Assembly: GCA_009767595.1 (NCBI GenBank)
Contig: VSDK01028093.1
Location: forward strand, 660,174 to 724,173
Source: Symbiodinium kawagutii
Taxonomy: Eukaryota; Sar; Dinophyceae; Suessiales; Symbiodiniaceae
Direction: 5' to 3'
DNA length: 64,000 nucleotides
Positions within the stretch are counted from its first letter, which is position 1. Each line of letters begins with the position of its first letter. The notes under the pieces are model-generated. The model saw only the letters and a list, made by a program, of their open reading frames with translations, made no database searches and was not told the origin of the DNA. Below, piece by piece: positions 45,461 through 58,775 of the stretch. The position numbers were made by a program, and so were the translations under genes.

Positions 45461-47020
45461 AACGGCTTGGCCGAGGCAGTGAAGTCGGCTCTTGGAAAGC
45501 CTGATCAGTACATCACGGTGGCCTTGATGAAGGCGCCTCGCTGCTGGTGGAGGGCACAAGCCACGAAGGGCACGGTGCAAGACGGGAGTTTCGTTGGCCC
45601 AGGTCCGAAGGAATACATCAACTTGGAACAGATAAAAGACATATATATGTATATACCGTATATATATATATAAATATCTAGATACAGGGATTTAGTATTA
45701 CCTGAAAGTTTGAACAAATTTAGAACATCCGCAAGAGGTCTCGCACTTGTTGTAACGGAGACAAGAAAAGTATGGAAAAGTGGCATTTCCCAACTACACT
45801 GACGACGGCTGTAAGCCGCGAAACTTGGAAAGCAGGAACACTGTGACAAAGCTTTTCTTTCACATTTCTTCCTCCATTCAGCCAACCTAACGTGAACTTT
45901 CAAGGACACCAGCCACCCAAATCAGGGAGTCAAAACTATTTTGGTCCCAAAGACTTTCTTGATTTTGTTACCCTGAATCTCAAATATTTTTGATGAAACA
46001 AGGGGAGGTTGATAAGTTGAACGACACACCACACACATCCAGCAGGGGGATTCAACCAACCACAGGGGAAGTTCAACGATTCAACCTCCACCTGGCCGCA
46101 GCCTTCACAGGCAGAGTGTGTGACAGTTGCCGGTCAAGAGGCCTCGGTGGTATGGATCTCAGTCGAGGTGCTCTTGAGACTGCAGTTGAACCATTTACAA
46201 GAAAGGACTTGTTGGGAGCCATGTCTATCATTTGCGGGAAGCCATTCCAGGAGATACAAATTCTCAATCAAAGCATTCTCAAAACTGAACTTTCTCAGTT
46301 CGATTTTTTCAATCATTCTCAACTTTCTCAGTCTCATCCGATTTTCCTAGCAAAACGTGGTCCTCTGTTTGGGTCCACCTGAGCCTCCCAAGGTGGTGGA
46401 GGTCGACTCCATCGGTGGCGATTTTGGTGCCCTGATCTCGACGATCGCCAAGGGCCTTCAAGCCGCTCGGTTCGTGCCATGGAGGGGTCGACCTCCACCC
46501 GAACAGCTGTGGTTCGTGCTTCCAAGGGACCTATCTTGGGGGTTGAATCAGTCGGGGGTTGAATCACTTACAAGTCTCAATTGAAACGAGGGCACTGGTT
46601 CAAGATGAATCATGATGTATGAACCTGTTTGCAACCTGTTTCCTGCTGTGCATCTTCTCCAGAATTTGTTGCCCCATTTTCCAGGTGACATGAATCTCAA
46701 CGATGCGATTTCAAAAGTCGATCAACACACTCCCACGAAAATCATGAAAATCCAACACTTGAAAATCACGAACAAATCATATGAATTCCTATCGCTTCAC
46801 TCGCTTCACTCAGATCCGACGCCACGTGTGAAGGGCACCTGGTCCCCGAGCCGCCGTCAGCCGCCGTCAGCCGCCGTCAGCCGCGTCAGCAGCTCTGAAT
46901 CGCGTGGCTCTCCGAGGCGCATGGTGTGGATCCTTCGAAGGCAGGGCTTTGGAAGACGTCAGATGGGGATGGGATGGTGAATCCAACCTGGTGATTTATG
47001 GCTATTTAATGGCTCTTTAG
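45461..47020 (+). CDS. MIF/D-dopachrome tautomerase family gene, partial (first exon not found)
   Basis: Three phase-compatible exons: 45461-45532 (NGLAEAVKSALGKPDQYITV, then ALMK; donor GC), 46351-46453 (QNVVLCLGPPEPPKVVEV, then DSIGGDFGALISTIAK; donor GC) and about 46890-47020 (AALNRVALRGAW ... EDVRWGWDGESNL, stop at 47020). The order matches macrophage migration inhibitory factor proteins: LGKP-Y-V, then an 'FGGs.EP' loop, then SIG, then the C-terminal W-G-W-N-G motif. MIF proteins are small trimeric tautomerases whose catalytic residue is Pro2, so the first exon (MP...) is needed to judge activity. I could not find it between 44.6 and 45.46 kb. The conserved Lys of GKP and the SIG motif are present, while FGG reads LGP here, which is unusual. 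The acceptor of the last exon lies behind three copies of CCGCCGTCAG. Confidence 0.55.
46851..46880 (+). repeat. (CCGCCGTCAG)x3 in front of a splice acceptor
   Basis: Three perfect 10-nt units, each ending in CAG, followed by GTCAG and CAG, create a ladder of possible splice acceptors before the last MIF-like exon. Confidence 0.9.
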
Positions 47021-47200
47021 TGGCTATACAATGGCTATGTAGTGTCAATATCATTGGTGAATAATGGTTAATGATGGGCCAATAATGATGGTTAATTGAC
47101 GGTCAATAATGGTTGAGTAATGACGGTTAATGATGGTTCATGGTGAACTTGGTGCTTAGTAATGGTCAATCATGATTAATTCCTGCACATTGATTCCTTT
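46980..47200. repeat. Degenerate TGGTTAATGATGG repeat
   Basis: The same minisatellite family as at 29.5-30.5 kb, in GATGGTTAATG orientation. It overlaps the very end of the MIF-like exon. Confidence 0.7.
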
Positions 47201-50100
47201 TCAAACCGCATGATTCCTTGCCCAAAGCATGCAGACTTGGGAAATGGTGGCACCACCAGAATCTGCTGTTCCTCCAGCAAAAGTCACCCATTTTGACCCA
47301 GTTTACCGTTCAGCAACAGTCCAAGTCACTCATCGACTTTGGGAATGGCAGGTGACTGGAACATTCCGCGGAGTTTCCTTCAAGGCATGAGGGGTGGTTG
47401 AAGACCTGGAGTTTCAAGGCTTCAGGCCTCACGTTTGAACTGGCAAAACCCCTACTCCTGGAGTTTATCTATATTTATCTTCTTTCTTTTGCTGATTTTG
47501 GAAGTGGGAAGCAGACAATTTTCAGAGTTTCCGGCTTTTCAGACGGTAAAGCAAGTGCAAATTGGAGATGGGAACGAAACACACGGGCAACACATGGGAA
47601 ACACACATGGGTTTCACATGGGTAAGACGTGGGTAGCACACGTAAGTATTGCAGCCGACCTTTTTGGGACATGGGTTTCTTTGGTTCAATCATTGGCCAC
47701 GGATCAGGAGTTCGCCATGAACGGTCGGCCGCTGGGTTAAGCTCAACAAGCAGCGTCCCAGGATCATGGCCGGGTGTCAAAAGGTGGTCCGGGAAGATGC
47801 TGAAACCGGTTGATCTGGCGAGCTGGATCAATGTGAGCCAATAAAGGGTGTAGATGAAAACCCCAACCAAGGCATACAAAGACTAAATTGGTCATTGAGC
47901 ATCAGTCGAGGGCTTAAATACACGTCCTGTGGGTATTCCAAGAAGTTTGCTGGAATAGATCTGAGTGGGCAATGACTTGTGTGTTTTTGTGCCCTGCTTT
48001 GGTTTTCGCTCGCGGCCATAGATGCATCTCGACCATTTTGAAATGGTCTTCAAGCGTGGAAGTCGAGCAAAACAGACTTCAAGAGCTTGGAAAAGGAGGG
48101 TACTTTGCAGGCTCAAGATCAGCCGATTGCAAGAATGACGCTTTGAGGCAGACATTTCCAGATCTACCGTACCAAACTAGTTGTATAGTTATGCATGTGT
48201 ACATGCATGCATACAATGTGTGAACTACTTTATACATGTATTTATGACACCTACGCAAGCACCACTAGAATCCAACGGGGAAGCAACCCAAGCTGACCCC
48301 AACAGACAAGCGGTCGTGTCGGGTCATGTGCAGCCTGTGAGGCTCATTTTTGTACACGCAGACACGCACACACTCAGTTTGCTTGGTGTTTCGTCCACCA
48401 TCATGACCAATCATTCTCCAACCATTAATCGTCACCATTAGCTGATCACAACGGTCAATGAAAGCCATTGGATGGTTCGTGCTGGGGTTGATGGTTGGTT
48501 TGTTATGCTTAAGTCAGTGGTTTGGGCATGAAACCATCGACTTCAACGGCTCATTTTGGCTGAACTTGTGTACATCAGGAGCGCCAGAGTTGGGGCAGGA
48601 TCTAATCAATCCAAGCAGTCGCCGTTAGATCAAGATCCAGCCCCTAATCAACCACCATAAGCCACCCTCAGAACCTAATATGTGGAGCAAATCACCAGCT
48701 CTTCATAGGCAAAGCAGGCGCTGATGGCGCTGGTTGGTTCATGATGAATGGATCTCCCAGTTGAGCAACTGCAGCCAAGCCATGGCTGTGACAGATTTGT
48801 TCTCCACTCAGAACTCGCGACTGCAGAAGTTCGAACCTTTTTCCACAGCCAAAGTACCCTGGATTTGTGGTGAAGTATTTCAACAATTAGATCTAATTAG
48901 TTTCACGAGTCATACATACATATGTGTGTGTATATATATATATGTAGGCTATACAGTTCTACGCCACCGGGACAGTGAACCAAAGAGTCAACTAACAAAT
49001 CCAGCAAGAAGCCACACAAGCACATCTCAACATGCAACTCAAGCCGCAAGCCAACACAGCCCAGCTCCGACTAGCAGCCGACCGGGCAACGGGGTACTCG
49101 AAATCACATGATCGATTGTGATTTTTGCGCCTTTGATTCTTTGCATGTCCAACTGCTCTATGAAATGATCTCCTCCTGTGCTTTCTCACCTCTCCGATCA
49201 CTAGGGTTCCAACGTTTGAGAGGAACAGCACTAGTGGCTTACCCTCGTCCTTGTACTCCCAGGACGGTAAGATCTTGTTCAAAACAGGCTCCCTGACGGT
49301 TCCAACTGGCCCCGTGACGCACCAAGATGTAGCCTGATCTCCGACATGGATCCATCCCTGGGACCTGAGGGAGAGGTGTCAACCTGAGGATCCCGACAGG
49401 GATGAAGCAACGATGGGTTGATGCGTGACGAACGATGGATCTTCGGCTTAGTCATCTTATGCCATTCCTCTTCCATAGACGCACTGAACTTGTGTCTTTG
49501 CAAGTCTGGACTTGAAGAGTTTGAGAATAATTCATCTGAATCCTGTGGAAAGATGTGAGTGAGACTGTAGGGATGCCCTTTCAGCTATTCATAGCTATTC
49601 AAAGAATCCTGTTTTTTTGGATCATTCTAACTGATGGTATACTATACACTTTTGCTTCGAGGTATGCTAGGAATTGCCTCCTGCCTGATCCATGGATATC
49701 TACGGCTGGGGCTGGTACTCTCATAATTGATAATTGACTGCGGGAAAACCAACGAATGAGATAATCAGTACAGTGTGGTGGGATGTAAATATTCTGTACT
49801 GTTGACTTCAGCCACTCCGCAGCACTTGAGCCTCAAAGCTTTGATTCACGCGGAACTTGCATGACCTCACAACCTCACAACCTCACAACACCTCTGTCTA
49901 TCTGTGAGTCACCCACACTTCCACCATCTTCCACCCCCCAAAAAAACCCATCACCTCTCTTCAACTTCGCTCTCTGGGGACACTTCAAGAGTTGGCAGCA
50001 TAAAACAAACAACAACTGACAACAACATACAACTACTGGGTCTCCAGAAAACCAATGAACAGCGCACTCTCTCCATTTTTGTGACCAAGAAAAACGAGCG
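47200..50100. other. No confidently recognised gene
   Basis: Short frames only. Two weak helix-like stretches occur, near 48055-48100 (VEVEQNRLQELGK) and 49003-49045 (QEATQAHLNMQLK), which could be small exons. An (AT)n tract lies near 48930. Confidence 0.3.
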
Positions 50101-50102
50101 GA

Positions 50103-53100
50103 ATGGACTTTGACAATGAGTCCCTGCTGCGGTGCTTTTGCTCAGAGGAGGAGGAGCAGACCATCATTGCCTGGAACAAAGAGAACGGCCATGCACGGTC
50201 CGATATCTTTGAATTTCGCCCCTTGGCTCGGCACGCAGGGTAGGGAGCCTTTGACCAAGGTTCTGACTTTGGGAAAGCAGAAACAGCTGGGCAGTTCAGC
50301 TAATAGACAGAATAGATCCAAGCAGAACCGGTGCTTCTTCTCTGCCTTGGTTTGTGCTTGTTCGCCAAGGACTTGAAAAGGCAGACAAATTGAGAGAAGA
50401 GGGCAATGAGTTCTTCAAGTCTGGAGACTTTGATTCTGCTCGGCAGCGGTACTACGGGGCCATTTGGCATCTGGACTTTGACATCGGTCAGCAGTGGAAT
50501 CTGATGGACAACCATCAGCTGGACCTGAATACCAGGTGGGGTGGTCAGTTCTTTCACCAGCCATGGGTGACCCAAACATCCACCTTGAAATCGGCATTTT
50601 GAGGCAGTTCTGAGCACGGAAAGCAAGGATTTGGGGTGCCCTGGTTGGAGAGCCTCCAAGACCTAATTCTTTGGGCTTCCAATCACAAAACAGCCATCAT
50701 TTGACACATGCGAGCCTGGTTCTGGTAGCAAGCCAAGTGATTGGATGCAACACCGTCATGAGAAGCAATGTAACCATCATTGACCCCCCGCAAATCATCT
50801 ACACCGAACAATGCCCATACCTCCACAGCGGCGACACACATGTGATACACGCGTAAGATTCACCTGCGAAGCCAATCTACGACTAGATTCACAGACATGG
50901 TAAAGATCTACAGGGTGTGGGATGGGATTGTACGTGTCGAACATGTCGATCCGATCCCTCAATTTGGCTAGATTTTATGCCACCAGCCACTACATAGATC
51001 ATTAGAAGTCCCACAGATTGGTATCTACAAATATCCGCTTATATATGATGTTCATACATCATCATACATGCATATGCCGATCATCCATAATTATGTATAA
51101 GCACATTCGGTTGTGTCTGACACATCTCCTAATTCTTCGTAAGTGTCTCTTCAAATATTTTCAATCGAGCTCCTGAGCTCCAGCTTCATCCGGACAGCGG
51201 GCGGCTGTACCGACCATTTTGTTGCGTTTGCCACTGGCAATCATTGTAGGCTATGGGTATGGCTTAGAACCACAGCCCAGAATGTGATGAGATGGTCCTC
51301 CCCTAACGGCCACCAAATTTGAGTCGGTTTTACCTCTGGACCTGACTGCCCCCAAACAGGAAGCCAGCTCCAATTCCAAAAGGGTAACGATCACAGCTTG
51401 GACACAGCGACACGCGCGAGGAAGCTGAAGGTCATCAGCAACATTTGTGGAGCGTATCTCAAGTCCGAGGACCCACCAGGGAGTACCATCCTGTATCACC
51501 AACCATCACAGTGATCACACCTATCAGTGATGCTAAACTATCACACAACAAGATCTATACAAGGATATCACCGACTATCGCATTCACATGAATAGTACAT
51601 TTGAAAAGACACCCATCGACAAACACCATGACCACCAGATCCCAAAAGCCAGGGCGGGGAGGCGCTGGTGGGCCCACAAATCAGCACCTAAACGGTTTTA
51701 TGGTAAGCCATGATTGTGATTCATAGTGATATTCTCACCCAAATCATGTTTCTTGGATGTGGTTGGCCCACTCAAACGATGAACCTCTCATGAATATTTC
51801 GCTGACCCAATGTTCAAAGGATGATTTGAAACAGTCGACGCTTCAATCCGGGGTGCTTTGTAGCATTTTCAAACGTGTGGACCTGAGACTTATCGTTAAG
51901 CTACCCAACCTGTGCTGTATCAGTGCCAGCAATAAGGGACGACTGATCAACTCGTCATGCAGAATTTGGGGATTTGAAACCAGCAGGCACACAAGTACAG
52001 TACAAGTTTAAGATTGCGCAGAAGATTTAGTAGGGCATCAATTCTTGCTGGATATTATGTTCAGTTCCCTTGCGCAGGCTCAATACATGGGTTGCAGTCT
52101 GGCTGTGAACTGTGAACCTCCAACTAAGTTATGTTTTTTTTCACCGATGCACAGCTCCAAATCTAAGCACTTCGACCGTGAAGCTTCACAGGACTATGGG
52201 AATCTGAGTTTGGAATCTCTGTGGTTCAGGACTGGGTAAACACAAAGAAAGCTGCGGACATCGGCTTGCGGCACATGGAGAAGGGTGAGCTGACGGACGA
52301 CGACGCCAAGGGCAAATTCCACTACCGGAAAGGCGCTCCGCCGAACGGCAGGAGCTGCAAGACATCGCTGGTGCCATGGATGTGTCGCCGGTAGAATCCA
52401 TGTGGGGCGGTTCATCAATGATGCTATTTGTAGAGAGACCCTGCAATGAGTGTCAGCAGGTGTTAGTTGTAGGAACCGGAAGCTGCCTGTCTTTTTGGCG
52501 AACATCATTTTTGTGGACACCCCTCTTTTGTATTTTTATGGCCTGACAACTGCTTGGCTTGTCGATGAGAAATTGGACCCGGTCAACCTTGGACACGTTG
52601 TTGTGTTTGACATAGTCTATGATGCGCGGTCACTAGTAGACAATGTGATGACCATGGTCAAGTGTTGATCATATGGCCAATGAGTCAATGATGATCAATA
52701 CTTGATGAATGTCAATGACCTGGTTGGTTGATGGGGATGGTCCAAGCAAGAAGACTCGCCAGGCTTCGCCAACCTGCAGCGGGGATTTGCAGAGGATGCT
52801 TATGCATCACTGAAGCAGGCGCAAACTAGTGGAAAGTTGCAGACTCATCAATTCCCAGTAGCTGATGAAAAACGCCTCGATGCCTCATGAAAAATGAAGA
52901 GATGCAAGTTGGCAGATCTTGGTGGGTTTTTAACCAGACAACCTGTGATGCTTTTTGACTTTTTTTGGATAATTAATTGTCTTCATTTGCTTTTCTCATC
53001 CCTTTCTTCCTTTCATTCCTCTTGTGGGTATGGGGATAGAAAGCGGAGGTGAACTCTGAATATTCCATCGGGCTTGGGCAAGTGCCGCCAGGCGGATTCC

Positions 53101-54579
53101 TTCATTCCTGGTGACAAACAGGTCAGAAAGATGCTGAAGGAAGCATTGGAACATCAGAAAGTAGCTACTCGACGAGTCAGCACGGTTCCAAGTTTACATC
53201 AACATTAATCAACCAAAAATTGGGGATAATAACCAACCAAACCTAAAGGGGAAACGAATGATTAATGATGGGGGAACCAGGGGCACAGGGTTTTGACCCA
53301 CAGCCATATCTACGGGAATAGTTCATGAAGTGCTCTGATGATGGAGATGTGTACAAGAAAGCTGCATGAAAAACATCTTCGCTGGTTTCGATTCTGCCTT
53401 TTCTATGGGAGAACACTTGGTATGTTTGTTTGTTTAGTTGACCACTGGTGCTCTGCATCCGTCCGCGGGCGGAATTTATGTCATGAAACCTCCGGCTTTC
53501 AATGAAATGGAGGGGTGTAGGCACCCCCCAACTGCCCACAAATGACTTTTTTTTGACAGCCAACCACTTGCAGGTGCCTCCATCATTCGAAACAGGAATT
53601 TCCATTGATAGTAAACACTGCATTTGATCTGAGTTTCAGATCTTGATACTTGATGTGACCACACTGTTGGAAGTCATATGCACGGCTCACAAGACAACTT
53701 CCGAATAGGTCGAGAGTTTCAAGGTCCTGCACATCTGAACATTCATATACACAGTATAGAATAGAATTTCATACAATTATGACATATAGATACATATTGG
53801 ACTATATGTATGCAAATTATAATCCGTTTCATAGAATTTATTACGATTTTTAACACTACCAATTCCTGGATGTACCGTACTACTGGTCAACGAGGATGTG
53901 TTTCTGGTTTTGTGCTTCGCTCAGGTGGATGGCTGCCGGTGTAGAGGTGATGAAGATCTCACGGATGTATGGATGTTTTTTTGATGGTCATGTAAATTGG
54001 GCGCGGGAATCAATATCAGCCAGCCAAAAATAGGCAGGTGCACATCCCAACAGTTCAACTTTGGTCATTTATGAGAGGGGGGTGGGGCCTCTTTGCTAAG
54101 TGAAAAGGTCATTTATGAGATGTTTACCAGGGTTCTGAAAGCCATATCGGTCGGATTGAGTGGAATGAGACCGCAGTTTTTTCGAACGCCAACTTGATAG
54201 TGCATAGTGCGGTGATTTCTTGGCGTGATCTCGCACCCTGTAGACTGATCCTCTTGGCAATTTACCATTAATATAACCACAATCCTAAGACGCTTCCTCA
54301 GGCATCCCATAGATCATCCCTGAATTGTGACTCCAGGAATCCAGACTCATCCTAAACGACTCATGACTTGGGTTTGTTGTTTAACCCGGTAATAGGGGGT
54401 ACCAAGGCTGCACCTGAATGTTCGGCTGGTTCGTGCTGTTATTAAGCCAGTGATTTCCCAAGGTTGGATGGGTCTGAAGCATTGTGGGCTTGTCGCTGCC
54501 CTGGTCACTTGAGGATCGTGAGAAGGCCAAAGAGGTTTGGCGCAGCAAGCAGCTTGGTGGAGACAAAGCCAATGCTAAG
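50103..54579 (+). CDS. TPR-domain protein, immunophilin/co-chaperone type (multi-exon, one frame break)
   Basis: Exons: 50103-50238 (start MDFDNESLLRCFCSEEEEQT), 50370-50535 (LEKADKLREEGNEFFKSGDF), 51421-51469 (RKLKVISNICGAYLKSE), 52230-52390 (DWVNTKKAADIGLRHMEKGE, then GKFHYRKG), about 53092-53150 (ADSFIPGDKQVRKMLKEAL) and about 54514-54579 (DREKAKEVWRSKQLGGDKAN). The first four join in phase: an ambiguous GT/GG donor, then GT, then GA. The protein starts with an acidic segment and then has tetratricopeptide repeats, helical protein-binding modules; the 'EGNEFFKSGDFDSA' start and the 'KQVRKMLKEAL' end are typical of immunophilin or Hsp90 co-chaperone TPR blocks. After KFHYRKG the similarity jumps frame: ELQDIAGAMDVSP (52352-52390) is a good TPR helix, but one base out of frame. 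The later exon ends and the C-terminus are approximate. Confidence 0.6.
53198..53300 (-). mobile_element. MITE-like element, family B, copy 3 (left end eroded)
   Basis: Reverse-complement orientation: GGGGAACCAGGGGCAC and GGTTTTGACCCA match family B, and AACCAACCAAAC matches the other half. It lies inside the TPR gene. Confidence 0.5.
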
Positions 54580-54599
54580 GGGATTGACTGGTTGGGGAT

Positions 54600-57500
54600 C
54601 TACAATTCAACCTCACCAAGAATAAGAAACGGAGCATTTCCACGAGCGGGATAGTTGTTTTGGATGGCTCAGCCGTCAATTTTCATTGCTGCAGCCACCG
54701 GAGATGACTTCCCCTTGAAGAGTCTCAAAGCGGAGCGTTTCACAATTATTCATTAAGTGATGACCAACATTAGTATTTTGTCTTGGGTTTTTGACCAACA
54801 ATTAGAAATCTTTTCTCGGGTCACTGTGCTTTTGTGACCAACATAATATTTCGTTTTGGGATTTTTGAGCTTTACCGCGACCTTGCAAAGCACAATGAGT
54901 GGCATGTACAGATAGAGATATTGAGAGGTTTTGGAGTGACACTGTCCACTAAGAATTGTGACCTGTCTAGTGAGCATGGCAGGTTTTTTTTTGAATCACC
55001 ACAATCTACCAAAATGGAGGAGCTGACATTCCCAACATGGACTATATTGGGCAGAGTTAAAACTATCCGAAAAGCCCAGAACGTTGCCAAACCACAGGAA
55101 GTTGCCCTGCCTTTTGTCACATACTTTTTGGAGCATCGTGCCAGTGTAGGTGAGCTTGCAAGTCTACAAAATATGAAGCACACAGCTACTCTCTCTATCT
55201 CTCTCTCTCTATATATATATATATTGTATCTATATATAGATATATGCAGAGAATGTAGTGCTGAACATATACTGTCGATACAGCATGCATTAAGTCTTCG
55301 TACACGGTGCACATTTAAATATACAGTACATATCGCATTTCTTCAGTATACAAAGGATACAGAGTATACATAACAGGTGTAGATACAAAAATGCACACGC
55401 ACACAGACACACGCAAACACACACACACACGCATACGTATATGCCTGTCAGCAAATCTATTTACAGACTCTTTGCTCCTTTTTTGCAAGCACCGATAATG
55501 GGGCGAGGTTGTTTAGTGGACTCGTTCAAATATTGCCGACACGAGCTCATTTTATTTTTCTTCTTGCACGCTGTATGGTTTGGGGTGGCGTATGGCAGAT
55601 TTAGACCAACTATTTTCTTTTGAGACATTGAAGCGGTCATCATAGTGTTCTAGTGATGACCTTGGAAAGGAGGGACTAGGCAGGGAGTAGGATTGTTCGT
55701 GAAAGATGGGAAGATGCAATTTGGGGTATTCCAAATCGAACAATCATATTCCAAATTTGGGGTATTTCACCATACAATTTAGGATTGTTAATTGTGGTAT
55801 TGCAAATTTGGGGCGCGTTGAACTTGCATCGATGTGCTCAAACAGCTGCTGCTGATCAATGCGAATACTGGGTGGTGGACTATCATCATCCATGGCTGGG
55901 ATCCCGTTTTTCTCATCAACATGCAGGGCGTATTTTTCCGACCCACATTAGTTTTTGCAATCCCTTTCAGTGCGAACAGATACCCCAAAAGGTGGTTTCG
56001 AAGCCTATAACCAATTCAACAATGCTTCGTAAATCTTGGATTTACTATCCCTGCCTGATGGAATTAACTTATTCAAGTCCTCCAAAAAAGTATTCCTTAC
56101 ACAGTGCTAAAAACTTGCTAAATTTTCCTTCTCTTGTTTCAATTTCACACCAGGGACAAGAAGCACAAGGTCACCACGAGGAGATAACCATAGGACACCG
56201 GGCTCCACGGGGGTCGAGGCTCCTCACTGAAGAAGAGAAGTCGTGTCAGGCGTTGAAACTCGGTGTTGCGGTGGTGCGTTTACGGCAGTCCCAGGTTTCT
56301 GCCGACAATCCTCCAAGTCGTTAATGGATGTTGAGGTTCCCGTGGCAATTTCCTCTATAGTAGGATGGTACTTGGGATAAAAAATCCTAGGCATTTTATA
56401 GAGAGGTGCCTCTGTATCAAATGGAAATGTATTTTGAAGCAAGGGGCCGTAAGTCTGGGGCTCGTTCCCCTTTCTGCGATGCCAGGAGGGGAAAACCATC
56501 TTATAGAAGTCGCGTTTTGGTTGAAACCTGGAAGTCGTGGATTGCTTGATTTCCATTTTACAGGGGTCCTAGTATGCATTCCAAGAAGTCAACCAACAAT
56601 TTTGTAGATGTTTGATATATGCGCATAAATTTCCATATTTTTGATCTAAATATTTCGGTTAATTCTTGAGTTTCAGTCCTTCATCGGTTTTGTCCCGAGT
56701 GGGATCCCCAAATTGATCTAAATTTGCTACGTGCATTCTTGAGTATTTGAAATCACAGGTCAGGAAAGGTTTGGGATACAAAAACCTCAAGTGAAATACC
56801 TAGTCACGAGCATCCGTGAGCATCTTCCACCTTCCTCACCGGAAGCCCAGAACACCCAAGTCGCAGTCGTTGAGTGATCACCATCCACCACTGCGTTAGG
56901 GCGCAGTGCAAATAGCATTTGTATAGTCCTACACCTAGATATTTGATATTAAACACATTAATTAATTATGGACTTTTTGGCTACCCAGGTCCCTAGAGCT
57001 TTCAGACCTGGGATTGCAGGGGTCGTGGACGCAACCTGCGGTGGCTTCTGCGCGGCTGAAGTTTACACTTCGAAGATGTTGCCGACGAAAGACGCAATGA
57101 TGGCTGCCCAGTGACCAGAAACACAGCACTGGACCGCTGGGCTCAACCAGATTCAACCGGCTTGTTCTTGCAGTGTTTTGTAAGAATCCCAAGCTCAACC
57201 GATCTGCAGAGCCAGTTTACAATGGTTTCATGTAGATTCTATGTGGTTCTTGAACAACTCGATCCTAATTCTTAGCTTGTGAAAGGGCCCCTACAACTTT
57301 GTGGGTGTTTCTGAGCATCGAGACTTTAGAACAAGCCGATCAAAAACTTATGCGCAACATGCGGAAAAATTCTGCGCTTTGTGGTGATGGAAGCTTCGAG
57401 TCTTTTAGGTTTCCAAGACACCTAAGCCAGCCTGGATAGACTTGGAAAACCTTAATCAGGTTCGATAGGACAAAATGGCACATGGGTCGGATGTCCATTT

Positions 57501-58770
57501 CGAGGTTGGGTTCTTGGCCAGGATATCACTAGAATGCACTGAGTCATCTGCAGAATGAGCAGGGACGATCTCCTCTCATGATGGTTTGCTAGGTATTGTC
57601 CTTCCTGGATGAAGCCAACGCTTTTGGCCGGTTTATCAGGGGATTCATCAGGACGGCAAATAACAAAGGATAACACATGACAAGGAGGTGGGTGTGCACA
57701 ACTTGGCTGCCGAGCAGTCACCAAGGATTTCCTGACTCCAAAGAGGGCTGTTGGGACAGAGATCACTAGTCGTCAGTCGTGTGGTGGTATCACCAGTAAC
57801 CTGGAATGAACGCTTATGAAACCAAGGCTTTACACCAAGTCACCAAGCTCCTTAGGTTTCCTTTGCATGGCAGCAACCTGTGAGGGACCAGAAACAGACT
57901 ACGAGCTGAGGTGGTCTTTGCCACCTCCATGTCGATGTCGATGAGGTGAGCCCTGGCAGCTGTAGAGGCCTTGGAGGAGACCTGAGGAGTACTTTCCTAT
58001 CTCCAACTATCTGTGGGTTTTTTTTAAGTCATAAGGGGACCCCAAAAATGGTTGGTTTACTAATATATTTTATTATAAGTAATGGTTAATAGTGGATGAT
58101 TTTGGGGTGCCTAATTTGAAGCAGCCTCCTTTTGTTTGAATTGTGCAATGAATACGACATCAAGGCTCCTGATCCAAATTCGTCAGAGCTGAGCCCTGGA
58201 TCTAGGCAAGCAGCAGAACTCGATCCGTGGATGCTTTTCCAAGAAGAGGAAGGTTGGACATCCGTGGGAGCCGGGTGGAGTGCGCTTTCAAGAGTTGGTG
58301 CGTCAAAACAAGCAGATGATTCCCAGATGATATATCTATCCATTATCCAAATGGCAGAATTCCATCGGCTAGGCTGGCTCCAGTTTGGATAGATTCCAGG
58401 AGGATGGCATAGGATGACAGACCATTTGAAGTACTTTACTACTGTGGGAACTTGGATTTGATGAGGACGTTCACGGTCATGGGGCACTGCCTAGCAGAAA
58501 TGTTTGGGGATGACATATGCATGGTGTGTGTACCTTGCGATGAAATGGAGAGTCCACAAGTTAGGTAATTGCAGCCCACACCGGTGATCACCACAGCAAA
58601 CATGGACCATTTTTGGTTGGCAATGGTGCATGCACGGGGAACGACGTCGTTGCTGTTCCGCTGGACCCATTTGGCAACATTTGGTGCGGCCAGGTGTGAC
58701 CCTCATTGTGTCCAAGGAGATTTGCTCCGCCTGCAGCCCTGAAGCAACCTCTAAGAAGACATGGCTGAAT
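54600..58770. other. No confidently recognised gene
   Basis: Some longer frames (54834-55373; 55785-56324; 58132-58392) have no recognisable domain. They may contain exons of the TPR gene or of the next gene. (CT)n and (AT)n runs occur at 55193-55230, and an (AC)-rich run at 55390-55435. Confidence 0.3.
58018..58133. mobile_element. Diverged family A-like fold-back
   Basis: Shares GGGGACCCCAAAAATGGTTG, the internal TTAATAGTGGATGATTTTGG and a CCTAATTTGA end with family A, but the terminal repeats are eroded. Confidence 0.35.
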
Positions 58771-58775
58771 GAGAG

